DNA from: Spirodela intermedia
Lineage: Eukaryota; Streptophyta; Magnoliopsida; Alismatales; Araceae
NCBI GenBank assembly: GCA_902729315.2
Contig: LR746273.1
Span: forward strand, 2,395,001-2,459,000
DNA: 64,000 nt
Reading direction: 5' to 3'
Under the pieces are notes generated by a model. The model was not told where the DNA came from. It saw only the letters and a list, made by a program, of their open reading frames with translations, and did no database searches. The position numbers were made by a program, and so were the translations under genes. Below are positions 62,581 through 64,000 of the stretch, piece after piece (within the stretch, counting starts at the first letter, position 1; every line of letters begins with the position of its first letter).

Positions 62581-63611
62581 ACAGAACAAGCGAGTGATCG
62601 CGAGACAATCATGTGATGAGGAAAATATTCAGTATACTACTGAGTCATGCATAATCTTGCTTGTGTTTAGTCTCAGACAAAGCACGAGACGAGAAAAACA
62701 CTCGTTAGACCACCAAGTCAGCTTCCATCCATCCAGTCCCTGCCTCATTTTTTTTCCAGGGTTGACTTTTTGGGGGCCAATCTTAGATTCATCCTCAGAT
62801 GCAAGTTGAGAGCCGAAACTGAAGCATTTGATTTTCCGTGTTTCAATGTGATCTGTGAATGCATCATGGGTAGAATGTTCTCTTCTAGATTGGTACTCGA
62901 TCTAAATCGAAATGGCACACCATCTACTATAATTTATTTTTTTATAATTTTTTTTTCTGCAGATATCACGAAAATGAGGATACTTTTTGTTTAATACTGC
63001 GTTAAACTTTTCAGTTATCTGATATTATTCCGTCAGGAACACCCGGTGCAATTCATTTCCGCTCTTTAAGTGCAGCGTACAGCGAAATATAATTATTTCA
63101 CTAAAAAAGAGAATTTAGATGGAATAAACAACGACCAAAAATAGTTATATTTTTCCAAAATTATCGAAGGATGAGACCATGTACATTGACTCTGGTTCTG
63201 TTAACCATACTGAATGTATTCCGTTTTAAACCCTAGATCCCCCACTTAGATACTCCATGCAGTGACCCGCTTGGTTCCTGAATCATAGAAACCGTGGATC
63301 TCAGTTTCTTCTACGAGGGCAGAGCGGGGATGTGATCTGTGCCCGGGAAAACCAATGTCTGGTGGGAAGAACGAGGGATCTGGTAAAGGAAAGCTTTGGA
63401 TGCTCCCTTTATTCGAAAGCATGTCGCAGAGGATCAGGCACAAGCTGGAAGGGGAATGATGAGCCTCACCTCAGGGAAACGACCCTCAGGGCATCATCTG
63501 AATGCACCGCAGAAAAAAAAAGGAGATATCTTGCTTGCAGAGAGATCTGTGCTGTGATTTAGGGTTCTTGTTCCGGGACGACGGAGTTCAGCAGCCCAAA
63601 CTGGATATGTT

Positions 63612-63651
63612 TGTGCGTGCGTGCGTGCGTGCGTGCGCGTGTGTGTGCGTA

Positions 63652-63712
<61 letters not shown>
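63612..63712. repeat. Compound (TGCG)n/(TG)n/(GC)n/(GA)n repeat
   Basis: 63612-63651 is 40 bases of strict purine/pyrimidine alternation (TGCG and TG units). 63652-63666 is a GC run. It then passes without a gap into about 23 GA units ending at 63712. Confidence 0.95.
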
Positions 63713-63714
<2 letters not shown>

Positions 63715-64000
63715 GATCTCCAGGAAGCTGGAGACCTCCCGAGATCTGTCAGGCAGACCGGCGGAGATCACTGCCTCCACTGTCCCTGCGTGCCTGTCTC
63801 ATGGCAACCGCCGGCGAAATACACCACTTCAGGGGACGGCGGCGGCGGGTTGGGGTTGGGTGCGCTTCAGGTGTCTCTATGATTATCCCCATCACCATCA
63901 CTGTACCAAAGACGAGCATGCGTACCGAAAAAGGAATGAATGCTCTCATGGTCTCAGGCGGCTATCGTGGTCATCGCAGAAGACGGGAAGTCCCGCGGCT

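Larger units (their letters stand above)
59703..64000. other. Right-hand region without a supported gene
   Basis: 59703-59900 is the leader/promoter of the CDC14-like gene. 59900-61300 is AT-rich, with a repeated TTAGTGATCCATACACCT at 60799 and 60912 and a nearby pair of GGGAGA...ATGGTCAAT blocks (60511-60572), perhaps an old mobile element. An unrecognised 98-codon minus frame starts with an ATG at 61894. Another unrecognised minus frame of 66 codons starts with an ATG at 63949 and has a hydrophobic stretch (MLVFGTVMVMGIII); it could be the first exon or a shadow of something at the window edge. I make no function claim for either. Confidence 0.4.

Overview
The window is nuclear DNA of a flowering plant. 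Evidence: split genes with GT-AG and occasional GC-AG introns, strictly plant families (class IV HD-Zip, class B heat-shock factor with the LFGV repressor motif, chloroplast FtsY), plastid-derived DNA inside an intron, a decayed Ty1/copia fragment, and very many GA/CT microsatellites. Species cannot be fixed from the sequence. GC-rich exons beside AT-rich ones (HD-Zip, SIS protein, RPN6 and BTB genes against the MUN gene) would suit a monocot or early-diverging angiosperm, but that is only a guess.

I resolve ten protein-coding genes, splicing most of them by hand with consistent phase. Plus strand: an HD-Zip IV/START transcription factor (812-3453, 8 exons), a very long DUF810/MUN-domain gene of the PATROL1 type (4809-27972, 26 exons), and chloroplast SRP receptor FtsY (32069-38235, 11 exons). 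Minus strand: an HSFB2-type repressor (29443-30637), then seven consecutive minus-strand genes: a SIS-domain sugar-phosphate isomerase-like protein (38821-39429), proteasome lid subunit RPN6 (39861-41129, probably with a 2.8-kb 5'UTR intron), a pyridoxamine-phosphate-oxidase-like protein (44814-46706), ORMDL (47732-49843), a BTB/POZ protein (50879-52168) and a CDC14-SIN/ARM-like protein (54317-59702). The last 4.3 kb has no gene I can support.

The genes are ordinary housekeeping or regulatory neighbours. They do not form an operon-like system, and I see no undescribed multi-gene system. The points worth a second look are local. The MUN gene has a one-base frameshift in exon 1 while all 25 downstream junctions stay in phase. 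The HD-Zip gene has an in-frame stop just before its probable start. Three introns use GC donors. A perfect three-unit heat-shock element sits directly next to the HSFB TATA box. Two W-box clusters are dense. A mosaic of plastid trnR-ACG and ndhB fragments lies in one intron. GA/CT tracts recur at the 5' ends of genes. A compound Z-DNA/H-DNA-type repeat lies near the right edge.
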